Below, piece after piece: positions 7,473 through 16,247 of a stretch of DNA of 64,000 nt. Made by a program: the position numbers and the translations under genes. The stretch covers positions 62,001 through 126,000 of the forward strand of contig CAYOBI010000002.1 of the NCBI GenBank assembly GCA_964402325.1, written 5' to 3'. Position 1 is the first letter of the stretch; the number at the start of each line of letters is the position of its first letter. Origin of the DNA: Raineyella sp964402325. Lineage in GTDB: Bacteria; Actinomycetota; Actinomycetes; Propionibacteriales; Propionibacteriaceae. The notes beneath the pieces are model-generated. The model saw only the letters and a list, made by a program, of their open reading frames with translations, ran no database searches and was not told the origin of the DNA.

Positions 7473-9632
7473 TCAGAGCACCCGGATCCGCCGCGCGATG
7501 TCGGCCGCGGCCCCGTCCTCGGCCCGGTGAAAGACCGGCGGTTGCCCGATCAGCGAGCGCACCCGGACGACCCGGTCGCCGGCGTACTCCTCGCCGGTCC
7601 AGACCAGCACCCAGCGGCCCGGCGGCAGCGCCACCTCGCGGCCTCCCGCGCCGGGCTCCAGCACCGGGGCGACCAGGAAGCTCGACCCGAAGAAGTACTG
7701 GTCGTCGCGCCGGGCCGCCTCGGTGCCGGGCACCTCGACCCAGCAGTGCCGCATCGCCGGCAGGTCCTCGGCGACCACCCCGGCGCGGTACGCCGCCAGC
7801 TCCCGGAACACCTTCGTCTGCTGGACGAAGGCCGGGGCGGCGCCGGGGTCCCAGACCTGGGCGTTCTCGTCCGGTCGGTTGCCCTCGTGGGTGCGCAGCA
7901 CCGGTGACCAGACGCACCACTCGCTCCACCGCAGCAGCAGCTCGGTGTCCCGGCGGGCCCGGATCACCGGCTGCGGGAGTGACGTGTAGCCGCCGGCGTC
8001 GCCGTGCATCAGCGGCAGACCGCTCACCCCGCCGGCGAGCATCCCCCGCAGCGCCGAGGCCATCCCGTCGTACGCGTCCCAGGACGTCAGCTGGTCCCCG
8101 GCCCAGTGCGGTCCCCGGGAGCCGCGCCACGCCGAGCGGTGGAAGACGAACTCGTCGGCCCCCTTCACCGAGGCGCAGAGTTGCTCCCACAGCACCGGCC
8201 AGCGGTTGTGCAGCTCCCTCGGGTCGCCCTCGTGCAGCACGGCGTCGAACGGCAGCGTCTCGCCGAAGTCGGCCATCCAGCCGCCGGTGCGCGGCATGGC
8301 GCCGATCACCTGGCCGAACCACTCGGACGCCGCCGGGTTGGTCAGGTCGACCATCGCAGCCATGAAGCCGTCCTGGTCCAGTTGGTACGGCCCGCCGTCC
8401 GGGTGGCCCACCAGGAACCCGCGCTCCAGCGCCTCGTGGTAGAGGTCGCGGCGCACCCCGCCGGGCTTCTCCCCGGGGTCGACCACGAACGGGTTGACGT
8501 ACGTCAGCACTCTGGTGCCGCGGGCGCCGAGCTCCTCGACCAGTTGCTCCCAGTCCGGGTAGCTGCGCCGGTCCAGCTCCCAGGTCCACCACAGCCGGCT
8601 GCCGAAACCAGTGGTCCGCCGGCCGACCCAGTCCTGGATCCACACCCCGGAGACCGCGGCCCCGTCGAGGGCCGCGAGCTTGCGGCGCACCTCGGCCGAC
8701 CCACCCTGGGCGGCCACGATCGCCCCGCGGCCGGTCCAGTCCGGCAGCCCGTCGTGGGGCGTACGCACCAGCTCCCGCGGCGTGTCGGCGGTGCGCCAGC
8801 GGCCGGTGATCCGGGCGTCCCAGACCGACAGGTCGAGCCGGCCGCCGCGCAGGTCGACCTCGGCCACCCGGTCCTGGTCCCAGTCCAGCCGGCGCAGCCC
8901 GGCGGTGACCAGCGTCGGCATCGGGGCGTACGTCGTGGTCGGCGACCCGCCGGCACCCTTGGCCTTCTCCACCACCACGGTGACCGGCTGCCTGCCCCGG
9001 CCGACGCCCTGTTCCCGGGGGGCGAGCACCAGGTCCCTGCCGCGCAGGTCGAAGCCGGTGAACTGTGCCCCCAGCCCGTGCACGCCCTCGTCGTCCCCCA
9101 GCCCGGAGCGCAGCAGCACCAGGTCGGCGGCCGGCACCGACACGTCGACCTCCAGGGTGTCGCCCCGGGAGACCAGCACCAGTTCCCAGACCGGCTCCTC
9201 GCCCACCCCCGCGTCCGGGCCGGACCGGACGAACCGGCCCGACAGCCGCAGCGTGTCGGTGCCGACGGCGTCCAGTTGCTCGCACCGGGCGTCGGTCCAC
9301 AGCGTGCCGAGCCGGCGGCGGTCGCTGAAGTGGCCGTGGACGTCGATCCAGTCCAGGGTTCCGCGGGCGGCCGCGAGGACGCCGTCGCGGGCCCACCAGA
9401 CCGGCGTGGTGCCACGCAGCACCCGGAACCGGGCGGCCGGCGACCCACCGAGCTCGACCACGTGCCCGCCCAGGTCGTACGTGCCGGCGGCCGTCCCGGG
9501 GTCCCAGTGGCCGACCGGCAGCTGCGCGGGTGGAGCGTACGGGCTGCGGACCGCGATCCCGGCCGCCGCGAGGGCCCCGACGGCCACCACGCCGCCGCCC
9601 AGCGCCAGCGCCGACCGTCGATCCACCCGCAT
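7473..9632 (-). CDS. GH31 glycosidase, YihQ-like (candidate sulfoquinovosidase)
   Basis: A 719-residue glycoside hydrolase family 31 protein. The N-terminus MRVDRRSALALGGG resembles a twin-arginine signal or anchor, suggesting export. The nucleophile is Asp455 in WMADFGE and the acid/base Asp513 in WAGDQ. Residues linked to sulfonate recognition in E. coli YihQ have counterparts: Arg346 and Trp349 in SRLWW (R-x-x-W) and Tyr549 in GDAGGY, 36 residues after the acid/base as in YihQ; ordinary alpha-glucosidases usually have GGF there. No other sulfoglycolysis gene is nearby, so the substrate is uncertain. An ATG 9 nt upstream (9641) is possible; the larger open frame upstream lies antisense to the kinase gene and is rejected. 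Confidence 0.8.
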   Translation of the reverse strand: MRVDRRSALALGGGVVAVGALAAAGIAVRSPYAPPAQLPVGHWDPGTAAGTYDLGGHVVELGGSPAARFRVLRGTTPVWWARDGVLAAARGTLDWIDVHGHFSDRRRLGTLWTDARCEQLDAVGTDTLRLSGRFVRSGPDAGVGEEPVWELVLVSRGDTLEVDVSVPAADLVLLRSGLGDDEGVHGLGAQFTGFDLRGRDLVLAPREQGVGRGRQPVTVVVEKAKGAGGSPTTTYAPMPTLVTAGLRRLDWDQDRVAEVDLRGGRLDLSVWDARITGRWRTADTPRELVRTPHDGLPDWTGRGAIVAAQGGSAEVRRKLAALDGAAVSGVWIQDWVGRRTTGFGSRLWWTWELDRRSYPDWEQLVEELGARGTRVLTYVNPFVVDPGEKPGGVRRDLYHEALERGFLVGHPDGGPYQLDQDGFMAAMVDLTNPAASEWFGQVIGAMPRTGGWMADFGETLPFDAVLHEGDPRELHNRWPVLWEQLCASVKGADEFVFHRSAWRGSRGPHWAGDQLTSWDAYDGMASALRGMLAGGVSGLPLMHGDAGGYTSLPQPVIRARRDTELLLRWSEWCVWSPVLRTHEGNRPDENAQVWDPGAAPAFVQQTKVFRELAAYRAGVVAEDLPAMRHCWVEVPGTEAARRDDQYFFGSSFLVAPVLEPGAGGREVALPPGRWVLVWTGEEYAGDRVVRVRSLIGQPPVFHRAEDGAAADIARRIRVL

Positions 9633-9674
9633 GGGTGCCATCGTTCCACGACGGGTGCCATGTACGGTGGTCCC

Positions 9675-11342
9675 ATGCCCGGTCACCTCCAGAGGTACCG
9701 CGAGATCGCCCAGGTGCTCTCCCGCAACGGCCTCTACGCCACGGCCTACCAGGCCGGTCTGGGGCGCTGGCTGCCCGCACTCGGGCACGGCTACGTCAAT
9801 CCGCGCGAGCGTGACGACATCCGTCCCGAGATCCTCGTGCAGACCTTCCGGGACCTCGGCACCACGTACGTGAAGTTCGGCCAGGCCCTCTCGATGCGCC
9901 GCGACCTGCTGCCGGACGCCTACTGCGACGCACTCGGCACGCTCACCGACAGCGAACCGCCGATCCCGCTCGACGACATCCGGGCGGTGGTCCGCGCCGA
10001 CCTCGGGGCGGACGTCGGGGAACTCTTCGCGTCCTTCGAGGAGGCCCCGATCGCGACCGCCTCGATCGGCCAGGTGCACGGGGCGGTGCTGCACGACGGC
10101 CGCGACGTGGTGGTCAAGGTCCGCAAGCCCGGCGTGGTGGACAAGGTCAGCGAGGACCTCGAGATCCTCGGCAACATCGCCCGCCACCTGGAGCGCAACG
10201 CCGGCTTCTTCTCCGACATCGGCGTCAGCGGCCTGGTCGAGGAGTTCAGCCGGGCGCTGCGTACGGAGATGGACTACACCGTCGAGGCGCACGCCTGCGA
10301 GGAGTTCGGCACCTACTTCGCGGGGGACCAGCGGATCCATATCCCGTGGATCCACTGGGACACCAGTTCCACCCGGGTGCTGACGATGGAGCGACTGACC
10401 GGGACCCGGGTCGACAACGTGGCGGCCCTCGACGCGCAGGGCATCGACCGGCACTCGCTGGCGCTGCGCAGCTGCGAGATGCTGCTGCGGATGGTCTTCG
10501 AGATGGGCAGGTTCCACGCCGACCCGCACTCCGGCAACCTGCTGATCGAGCCCGACGGCACCATCGGGGTGATCGACTTCGGGATGGTCGGGCAGATGAG
10601 CCCGACGATGACCCGCCAGTTCGCCGCGATCATCGTCGGGATGTACCGCAACGACCCGAACGTGGTGGCCGAGGCGCTGGTCGCCCTCGCCCCGCCGCGC
10701 GGCCGGCTCGACCGCCAGGCGCTGCGCCGGGAGGTCACCGGACTGCTCGCCTCGATGGAGGGGCGCCGGCTGACCGACGTCCGGATGGTCGACGTCGGGA
10801 TGTACCTGTTCCGGATCGTCCGCAACCAGCGCCTCGCGCTGCCCGCCGACATCGTCCTGCTGGTGCGGATGCTGACCATCGTCGACGGGCTGGGCCGGCG
10901 GCTGGACCCGACCTTCCGGCTCGAGGACGCCCTCAGCCCGTTCGCCGAGCGCCTGCTGCTGCAGCGCCTCGACCCGCGCTACTGGGCCGGCCGGGCCCGC
11001 GAGGCGACCCTCGACGCGGTGATGTTCAGCACCGAGGTGCCGTCGTACGCCCGGCGGCTGCTGGAGCGTCTCGACAAGGACGGGGTGGACGTCAACCTGC
11101 GCGCCGACGAGCTGGAGCCGCTGGTCTCCCGGGCCGAGGGGATGACCGACCGGCTGGTGCTGGGGCTGATCGTCGCGGCGATGATCGGCGGCGGGTCCAA
11201 CATCCTGGTCGCCAACACCGAGAAGCTCGGCCGGTTCGCCGGGCCGGTGCTCGCCGGGATGTGGGGCATCCTCGGGGCCACCGGCGGCTACCTGGCCTGG
11301 ACCGGGCGGCCGTGGGGCCGGGTCAAGGGCCGCAAGCGCTGA
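9675..11342 (+). CDS. AarF/UbiB/ABC1-family atypical kinase
   Basis: A 555-residue member of the ABC1/UbiB family. Diagnostic elements occur in order: TTYVKFGQALSMRRDLLP (KxGQ motif), the Ala-rich loop ATASIGQVH, the conserved lysine in VVVKVRKPG, the catalytic FHADPHSGNLLI and the metal-binding VIDFGMVG. Two C-terminal hydrophobic helices (LVLGLIVAAMIGGGSNIL and LAGMWGILGATGGYLAW) anchor it to the membrane. Homologues support quinone or other isoprenoid lipid metabolism; the exact client is unknown. TACGGT lies 6 nt before the ATG, consistent with a leaderless transcript. Confidence 0.9.
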   Translation: MPGHLQRYREIAQVLSRNGLYATAYQAGLGRWLPALGHGYVNPRERDDIRPEILVQTFRDLGTTYVKFGQALSMRRDLLPDAYCDALGTLTDSEPPIPLDDIRAVVRADLGADVGELFASFEEAPIATASIGQVHGAVLHDGRDVVVKVRKPGVVDKVSEDLEILGNIARHLERNAGFFSDIGVSGLVEEFSRALRTEMDYTVEAHACEEFGTYFAGDQRIHIPWIHWDTSSTRVLTMERLTGTRVDNVAALDAQGIDRHSLALRSCEMLLRMVFEMGRFHADPHSGNLLIEPDGTIGVIDFGMVGQMSPTMTRQFAAIIVGMYRNDPNVVAEALVALAPPRGRLDRQALRREVTGLLASMEGRRLTDVRMVDVGMYLFRIVRNQRLALPADIVLLVRMLTIVDGLGRRLDPTFRLEDALSPFAERLLLQRLDPRYWAGRAREATLDAVMFSTEVPSYARRLLERLDKDGVDVNLRADELEPLVSRAEGMTDRLVLGLIVAAMIGGGSNILVANTEKLGRFAGPVLAGMWGILGATGGYLAWTGRPWGRVKGRKR

Positions 11343-11350
11343 CTGGCGCG

Positions 11351-11371
11351 CGCGACCGACCTACGGTCGCG
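11351..11371. terminator. GC-rich hairpin between kinase and fadD genes
   Basis: CGCGACCG and CGGTCGCG form a perfect 8-bp stem with a 5-nt loop directly after the kinase stop. No T-run follows, and TAGCCT (11372-11377), the apparent -10 of the next gene, begins right after it. It may act as a weak terminator or spacer. Confidence 0.4.
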
Positions 11372-11383
11372 TAGCCTGCTGGC

Positions 11384-13084
11384 ATGACCTCGTCAGCCGT
11401 GCCCTCCTCCCCGCCCTGGGTCGCCGCCTACCAGCCGGGCGTCCCCGCCGAGATCGACCTGCCGACCACCTCGCTGGTGGAGATGTTCGAGCGCTCCGTG
11501 GCCGAGGGCGGCGCGGCGATCGCGATGACCTTCTTCGGCCGCACCACCACGTACGCCGAGCTGGGTGACCAGGTCTTCCGGGCCGCTGAGGGACTGCGGG
11601 AGCTGGGCGTACGCCCCGGCGACCGGGTGGCCATCGTGCTGCCGAACTGCCCCCAGCACGTCGTCGCGTTCTACGCCGTGCTGCGGCTCGGCGCGGTGGT
11701 GGTGGAGCACAACCCGCTCTACACGACCCGTGAGCTGGACGAGCTGTTCGCCGACCACGGGGCCCGGGTGGCGATCGCCTGGGACGCCTCGGTGGCGAAG
11801 CTGCAGGAGTTCCCCGTCGAGCACCGTCCGGCGACGATCGTCGCGGTGAACATGCTGGAGGAGTTCCCGGTCACGATGCGCGCCGCGCTGCGGCTGCCGG
11901 TGAAGAAGCTGCGCGAGACCCGCGACGCACTCACCGCCCCGACCCGGGGCACCCTGCCGTGGCGCCGGCTGCTGGCCCACCCGCCGGTCGACCCCGAGGT
12001 GTCCCGGCCGACGGTGGCGGACCTGGCGGTGATCCAGTACACCTCCGGCACCACCGGCCACCCCAAGGGCGCGATGCTCACCCACCTCAACCTGCACGCG
12101 AACGCACTGCAGGGCAAGGCCTGGATGAAGGACGCCGAGTACCGCAAGGAGAACTTCTACGCGGTGCTGCCGATGTTCCACGCCTTCGGGATGACGCTCT
12201 ACCTGACGTACGGGGTGCTGCGGCAGGCGAACCTGGTGCTGTTCCCGAAGTTCGACGTCGACCTGGTGCTGAAGGCGGCGAAGAAGTTCCCGCCGACGGT
12301 CTACTGCGCCGTGCCGCCGATCTACGAGCGGACCGCGAAGGTGGCGATCGAGCGCGGGGTGTCGCTGAAGGCGGCGAAGTTCTGCATCTCCGGCGCGATG
12401 GCGCTGACCGACCCGATCGTCGAGCTGTGGGAGTCGGTCTCCGGCGGCCTGCTCGTCGAGGGGTACGGGATGACCGAGTCGTCCCCGGTGGCGCTCGGCA
12501 ACCCGTTCTGGCCGACCCGGCGCACCGGCACCATCGGCGTGCCCTTCCCGTCCACGCTGATGAAGGTCGTCGATCCGGAGGACCCGACCCGCCAGGTCGC
12601 GCAGGGGGAGCGCGGCGAACTGCTGATCAAGGGCCCGCAGGTCTTCGGAGGCTACTGGCACAACCCCGAGGAGACCGCGAAGACCCTGCTGCCCGGCGGC
12701 TGGCTGCGTACCGGTGACCTGGTCGTGGTCGACCCGGAGGGCTACACCACCATCGTCGACCGGGCCAAGGAACTGATCATCACCGGTGGCTTCAACGTCG
12801 CCCCCTCCGAGGTGGAGGAGGCGATCCGTACGTTCCCCGGGGTGAAGGACGTGGCGGTGGTCGGACAGCGCCGCGACGACGGCTCGGAGACGGTCGTCGC
12901 CGTGGTGGAACCGGAGCCCGGCGCCGTGATCGACGAGGACGCCCTGCGGACCCACTGCCGGGGGCTGCTCGCCGCGTACAAGGTGCCGCGCCGGGTGGTC
13001 ACCGCCGAGGGTGAGCTGCCCCGCTCGATGCTGGGCAAGGTGCTGCGCAAGCAGGTCCGCGAGTCGCTAGCTGCGCAGCTGTAG
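11384..13084 (+). CDS. fadD: Long-chain fatty acid-CoA ligase
   Basis: A 566-residue ANL-superfamily adenylating enzyme. The AMP-binding P-loop YTSGTTGHPKGAMLTH is near residue 220, the VEGYGMTES motif near residue 360, the hinge region TGDLVVVDPEGYTTIVDRAKELI near residue 445 and the catalytic lysine in SMLGKVLRKQ at the C-terminus. It activates fatty acids to acyl-CoA for beta-oxidation or lipid synthesis; chain length cannot be judged from sequence. TAGCCT lies 6 nt before the ATG (leaderless pattern). It is convergent with the next gene. Confidence 0.9.
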   Translation: MTSSAVPSSPPWVAAYQPGVPAEIDLPTTSLVEMFERSVAEGGAAIAMTFFGRTTTYAELGDQVFRAAEGLRELGVRPGDRVAIVLPNCPQHVVAFYAVLRLGAVVVEHNPLYTTRELDELFADHGARVAIAWDASVAKLQEFPVEHRPATIVAVNMLEEFPVTMRAALRLPVKKLRETRDALTAPTRGTLPWRRLLAHPPVDPEVSRPTVADLAVIQYTSGTTGHPKGAMLTHLNLHANALQGKAWMKDAEYRKENFYAVLPMFHAFGMTLYLTYGVLRQANLVLFPKFDVDLVLKAAKKFPPTVYCAVPPIYERTAKVAIERGVSLKAAKFCISGAMALTDPIVELWESVSGGLLVEGYGMTESSPVALGNPFWPTRRTGTIGVPFPSTLMKVVDPEDPTRQVAQGERGELLIKGPQVFGGYWHNPEETAKTLLPGGWLRTGDLVVVDPEGYTTIVDRAKELIITGGFNVAPSEVEEAIRTFPGVKDVAVVGQRRDDGSETVVAVVEPEPGAVIDEDALRTHCRGLLAAYKVPRRVVTAEGELPRSMLGKVLRKQVRESLAAQL

Positions 13085-13087
13085 CGG

Positions 13088-13753
13088 CTAGCGGCGCGGC
13101 CGGCCGGTCAGCGCGTGCGCCACGGCCTCGGCGATCGCCACCCCGTTGAGGGCGTCCTCGGTGCTCTGCGGCACCCGGTCGAGGCGTTCGGCGACGATGG
13201 TGATGCCCTGCAGGGTGACGCTCCACGGCACCTGCATCGACGTCAGCAACGTCCGGACCTGCGGACCGACCGCCATCCGGCCGAGGAGCTCGTCGTCGGT
13301 GAGGATCGCGAACCGGGCGTCGAAGGCGGCGTGGCCGGTGTGGTGGACCGCACCGCCGAGCTGCCGGCGGCGCTCCTCGAGCAGCTCGACCGGCACGATC
13401 CGGACCTCGTTGAGCGGGAAGGGCAGTCGGGTCCAGCAGATCGTCGCGTGGGTGCGCCGGGTGCCCCCCTCGGGCCCCTCCGCCTCGTGCGTGACGTGCG
13501 CGACGCAGAACCCCTGGCCATGGTGGCTCCCGGAGAACCCCTCGCGGAACCGCACCCGCCGGTGCCACTCCCGCAGCAGCGGCGGCTGCGGCCGCAGCCG
13601 GGAGGCGTCGTCGGTGTAGGTCCAGCCCCGGGCCTCGGCCCCGCGGCGCAGCTCGGCGAGCCGGCGGCGCTCCCGACGCGGGGTGCCGATGACGACCGCC
13701 GCGAGCCAGCCGACCAGCGGAACGGTGACCAACAGGGCCAGCCAGGTGCCCAT
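13088..13753 (-). CDS. Single-pass membrane protein of unknown function
   Basis: A 221-residue protein with one N-terminal membrane helix (LALLVTVPLVGWLAAVVIG, residues 4-22), then a basic stretch RRERRRLAEL and a soluble cytoplasmic domain. The GWTYTDDASRLRPQPPLL segment followed by a beta-rich domain resembles actinobacterial DUF3137-type proteins, but I cannot assign a function. The start shares one base with the stop of the GNAT gene (TGATG), so the two are translationally coupled. Its C-terminus ends 4 nt from fadD on the other strand. Confidence 0.7.
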   Translation of the reverse strand: MGTWLALLVTVPLVGWLAAVVIGTPRRERRRLAELRRGAEARGWTYTDDASRLRPQPPLLREWHRRVRFREGFSGSHHGQGFCVAHVTHEAEGPEGGTRRTHATICWTRLPFPLNEVRIVPVELLEERRRQLGGAVHHTGHAAFDARFAILTDDELLGRMAVGPQVRTLLTSMQVPWSVTLQGITIVAERLDRVPQSTEDALNGVAIAEAVAHALTGRPRR

Positions 13754-14241
13754 CAGGGCCGTCCCACGGAGGAGAGCCCCGCCCCGTCGAGGCGGTACGT
13801 CGTCCACCCGTCCAGCGGCTCGGCGCCGAGGCTGCGGTAGAAGTCGATCGACGGGGTGTTCCAGTCCAGGACGTTCCACTCCAGCCGGGCGTAGCCGCGC
13901 TGCCCGCAGACCTCGGCCAGCGAGCTGAGCAGGGCCTTGCCGAGGCCGCTGCCGCGGTGCTCCGGCTCCACGTACAGGTCCTCCAGCCAGATGCCGTGTC
14001 GACCGGTCCAGGTGGAGAAGCTCAGGAAGTACAGCGCGATGCCGACGACCCGGCCGTCCACCTCGCCCACGTGGCAGAACGTCGCCGGCGACCCGGTGCC
14101 GGGGAACAGCGCGGCGTCGAAGTCTGCCTCGGTCGCGACGCACAGCTCCGGGGCCTTCTCGTACGTCGCGAGACCGCGGACCAGCCGCAGGATCGCGGGG
14201 ACATCAGCGGGGACGGCGGGGCGTACGCGGGGATCGGCCAT
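13753..14241 (-). CDS. GNAT acetyltransferase, SSAT (diamine N-acetyltransferase)-like
   Basis: A 162-residue GNAT enzyme close to the spermidine/spermine N1-acetyltransferase-like group: it has ATYEKAPEL, ALYFLSFSTWTGRHGIWLEDLYVEPEHRG and the acetyl-CoA pyrophosphate loop HRGSGLGKALL followed by EWNVLDWN. Family members acetylate polyamines or thialysine; the substrate here is not determined. The start at MADPRV is chosen over an upstream ATG because TACCCT (14248-14253 on the minus strand) sits exactly 6 nt before it. It is co-transcribed with the following membrane-protein gene. Confidence 0.8.
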   Translation of the reverse strand: MADPRVRPAVPADVPAILRLVRGLATYEKAPELCVATEADFDAALFPGTGSPATFCHVGEVDGRVVGIALYFLSFSTWTGRHGIWLEDLYVEPEHRGSGLGKALLSSLAEVCGQRGYARLEWNVLDWNTPSIDFYRSLGAEPLDGWTTYRLDGAGLSSVGRP

Positions 14242-14357
14242 GCTGTCAGGGTAGTCAACCGAGGTGCCCGGCACCCGGAGCCGTGTTGGTGAGGACACCG
14301 CTGGAGCTCAGGATCGCCCGCAGGCGAGTGTCAGACCCCTTCTCTACGGTTGGAGGC

Positions 14358-16247
14358 ATGGGGAAACAGCGTGATCCGGAGCAGGATCCGGAGGCCGGCG
14401 CGGGCGGCGTGCGCCCTGTCCGCGGCCTGCCCGGTGGTTTGCCCGGCGTCGGGACCGTCGATGCGGCGACCGGGATCGCCGACGAGTTGCTGGCCAACCG
14501 CACCCTGCTCGGCTCGCTCGAGGGCCGCGAGCTGGTCCTTGTCGCCGGCCTGGTCGACGCCGCGCCGCGCCCGACCGGTGGTCGGCGGCCGCTGCCGGGC
14601 GGTGAAGGGATGGCGCAGCTCGGCGGCGAGGGCACGCCCCGGGTGCCGGAGTTCCTGGCGATGGAGCTGGGCGCCCTGTTCGGCTGCACCCACGCCTCGG
14701 CGGCGCTGTTGATCGCCGACGCCCTCGACCTGCGGCACCGCCATCCCCGGCTGTGGCGACTGGTGGAGGCCGGGCAGGTCCGCGCCTGGCAGGCCCGACG
14801 GGTCGCTGCGATGGCCCATCCGCTCAGCATCGAGCAGGCCGACGAGCTCGACGCCGTGCTGGCGCCGGTGATGCCGGGCCTCGGCTGGACCCGGACGCAG
14901 CGCCTGGTCGAGGGGGAGATCGCCCGGATCGCCCCGGCCCTGATCGAGGCGCGGTCCCGCGCCGCGCGCGAGCACCGTTTCGTACGGTTGGGCCGGGAGA
15001 AGCCCGGGCCGGGGGTGACCGCTCTGGTCGCCCACCTGGACACCGTCGACGCCGTGCACGTCGACGCGGCGGTCGACCAGTTGGCCGGTGCGCTCGCACG
15101 CCACGGCGACGACACCCCGCTGGACTCCCGCCGGGCCCGTGCCCTCGGCCTCCTGGCCACGCCGGCGCTGGCCGCGGCCCTGTTGACCGACCTCGCCGAG
15201 CCTGACCAGCCGGTGGATCCTCCCACCGCGCCCGACTGTCCCGAGCCGTCGGACCGGCAGCAGTCCCTGCCGATCGGCCTGCTCACCGAGCCCGACGATC
15301 CCGAGTCACTGCCGCCCGATCCCGGCCCGGACGCGGCGGACGCGGCGGAGGCGGGCCCGACCGCCCGGTCCTGGTGGCGCGCCCGGGCGGCTGATCTGGC
15401 GACCGCCTTCAGCACGGTCGATCCGGACCGGCTCCGGCCCGTGGTCCGGCTCCACCTGCACGTCAGCGCGGCCGACCTGGAGGCGGGCAGCGGTGTCGCA
15501 CGCGTCGAGGGACACGGGCCGGTGCCACTGTCGCGGCTCGCGGAGTTCCTCGGGGGCTGCTCGGCGCGGGTCACCCAGGTGATCGACACCCGGGACGGGA
15601 CGGCCGTCGACTCGTACGAGATACCGGACCGGATCCGGGAGCAGGTGGTGCAGCTGCAGCCGTACGAGGTCTCCCCCTGGGGGCAGGTCCCCGCCCGGTC
15701 CTGCGACATCGACCACAGCGTGCCGTGGCGGGCCGGCGGGGCGACCGCGATCGACAACCTCGGTCCGCTCGGCCGTCGGGCCCACCGGGCCCGGACCCAT
15801 GGCCGCTTCCGGCTGGACCGGACCGGTCCGGGCACCTGGGTGTGGCGCTCGCCACTGGGGTACGTCTACTCCGTGTCGAACCGGTCGACCCGCGCCTGGG
15901 GCCGGTGGGTCAGCGGCCTCGAGGCGACCTGGCTGCACAACCTGCCAGCGCCACCGCCACCGCCACCGCCAGTGTTCCGAGCTGCACCCGACGGGCCAGC
16001 CGCACCGCCCGGGCCACGTCCCGTGGCTCCGCCGGACGACCGTCCCCCAGCTCTCCCCGGTCCTCGACCAACCCGTCGTACGCGTTCGCGCCGCCGAGCC
16101 GGATCCCGAGCGCGCCGGCGAACGCCGCCTCGATCTGCCCGCCGTTCGGGCTCGGGTGGGCGGCGGCGTCCTCGCGGACCGCTCGCCGGGCGGCGGGTGA
16201 CGTCCCGGCGGCGAGCGCGGCACCGAGCCGGGCGGGCAGCCAGTTGA
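14358..16247 (+). CDS. DUF222-domain HNH endonuclease (13E12-repeat type)
   Basis: A 629-residue member of the actinobacterial DUF222/HNH family. A helical DUF222 region covers roughly residues 30-240, followed by an acidic Pro-rich linker and a C-terminal HNH nuclease core with CDIDHSVPWRAGG, DNLGPL and HRARTHG, near residues 450-490. Such proteins are abundant multicopy genes of unclear role and are not clearly mobile. The last 113 codons lie antisense over the 3' end of cobD and consist of a proline run and Arg/Pro-rich low-complexity sequence. The functional protein may once have ended near 15960. The start follows TACGGT by 7 nt. Confidence 0.8.
   Translation: MGKQRDPEQDPEAGAGGVRPVRGLPGGLPGVGTVDAATGIADELLANRTLLGSLEGRELVLVAGLVDAAPRPTGGRRPLPGGEGMAQLGGEGTPRVPEFLAMELGALFGCTHASAALLIADALDLRHRHPRLWRLVEAGQVRAWQARRVAAMAHPLSIEQADELDAVLAPVMPGLGWTRTQRLVEGEIARIAPALIEARSRAAREHRFVRLGREKPGPGVTALVAHLDTVDAVHVDAAVDQLAGALARHGDDTPLDSRRARALGLLATPALAAALLTDLAEPDQPVDPPTAPDCPEPSDRQQSLPIGLLTEPDDPESLPPDPGPDAADAAEAGPTARSWWRARAADLATAFSTVDPDRLRPVVRLHLHVSAADLEAGSGVARVEGHGPVPLSRLAEFLGGCSARVTQVIDTRDGTAVDSYEIPDRIREQVVQLQPYEVSPWGQVPARSCDIDHSVPWRAGGATAIDNLGPLGRRAHRARTHGRFRLDRTGPGTWVWRSPLGYVYSVSNRSTRAWGRWVSGLEATWLHNLPAPPPPPPPVFRAAPDGPAAPPGPRPVAPPDDRPPALPGPRPTRRTRSRRRAGSRARRRTPPRSARRSGSGGRRRPRGPLAGRRVTSRRRARHRAGRAAS

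Noticed and set aside
5168..8365. Open frame of 1065 codons on the plus strand
   Set aside because: It is the antisense shadow of the ABC transporter, LolA-like and GH31 genes; no recognisable domain and strongly biased composition.
9633..10529. Long upstream extension of the GH31 reading frame on the minus strand
   Set aside because: It lies fully antisense to the UbiB-type kinase, has no family features, and the signal-like MRVDRRSALALGG start at 9632 is clear.
14358..16247. DUF222/HNH gene as a mobile or homing element
   Set aside because: No flanking repeats, no intron or intein context and no transposase; the family is a normal chromosomal component in actinobacteria.
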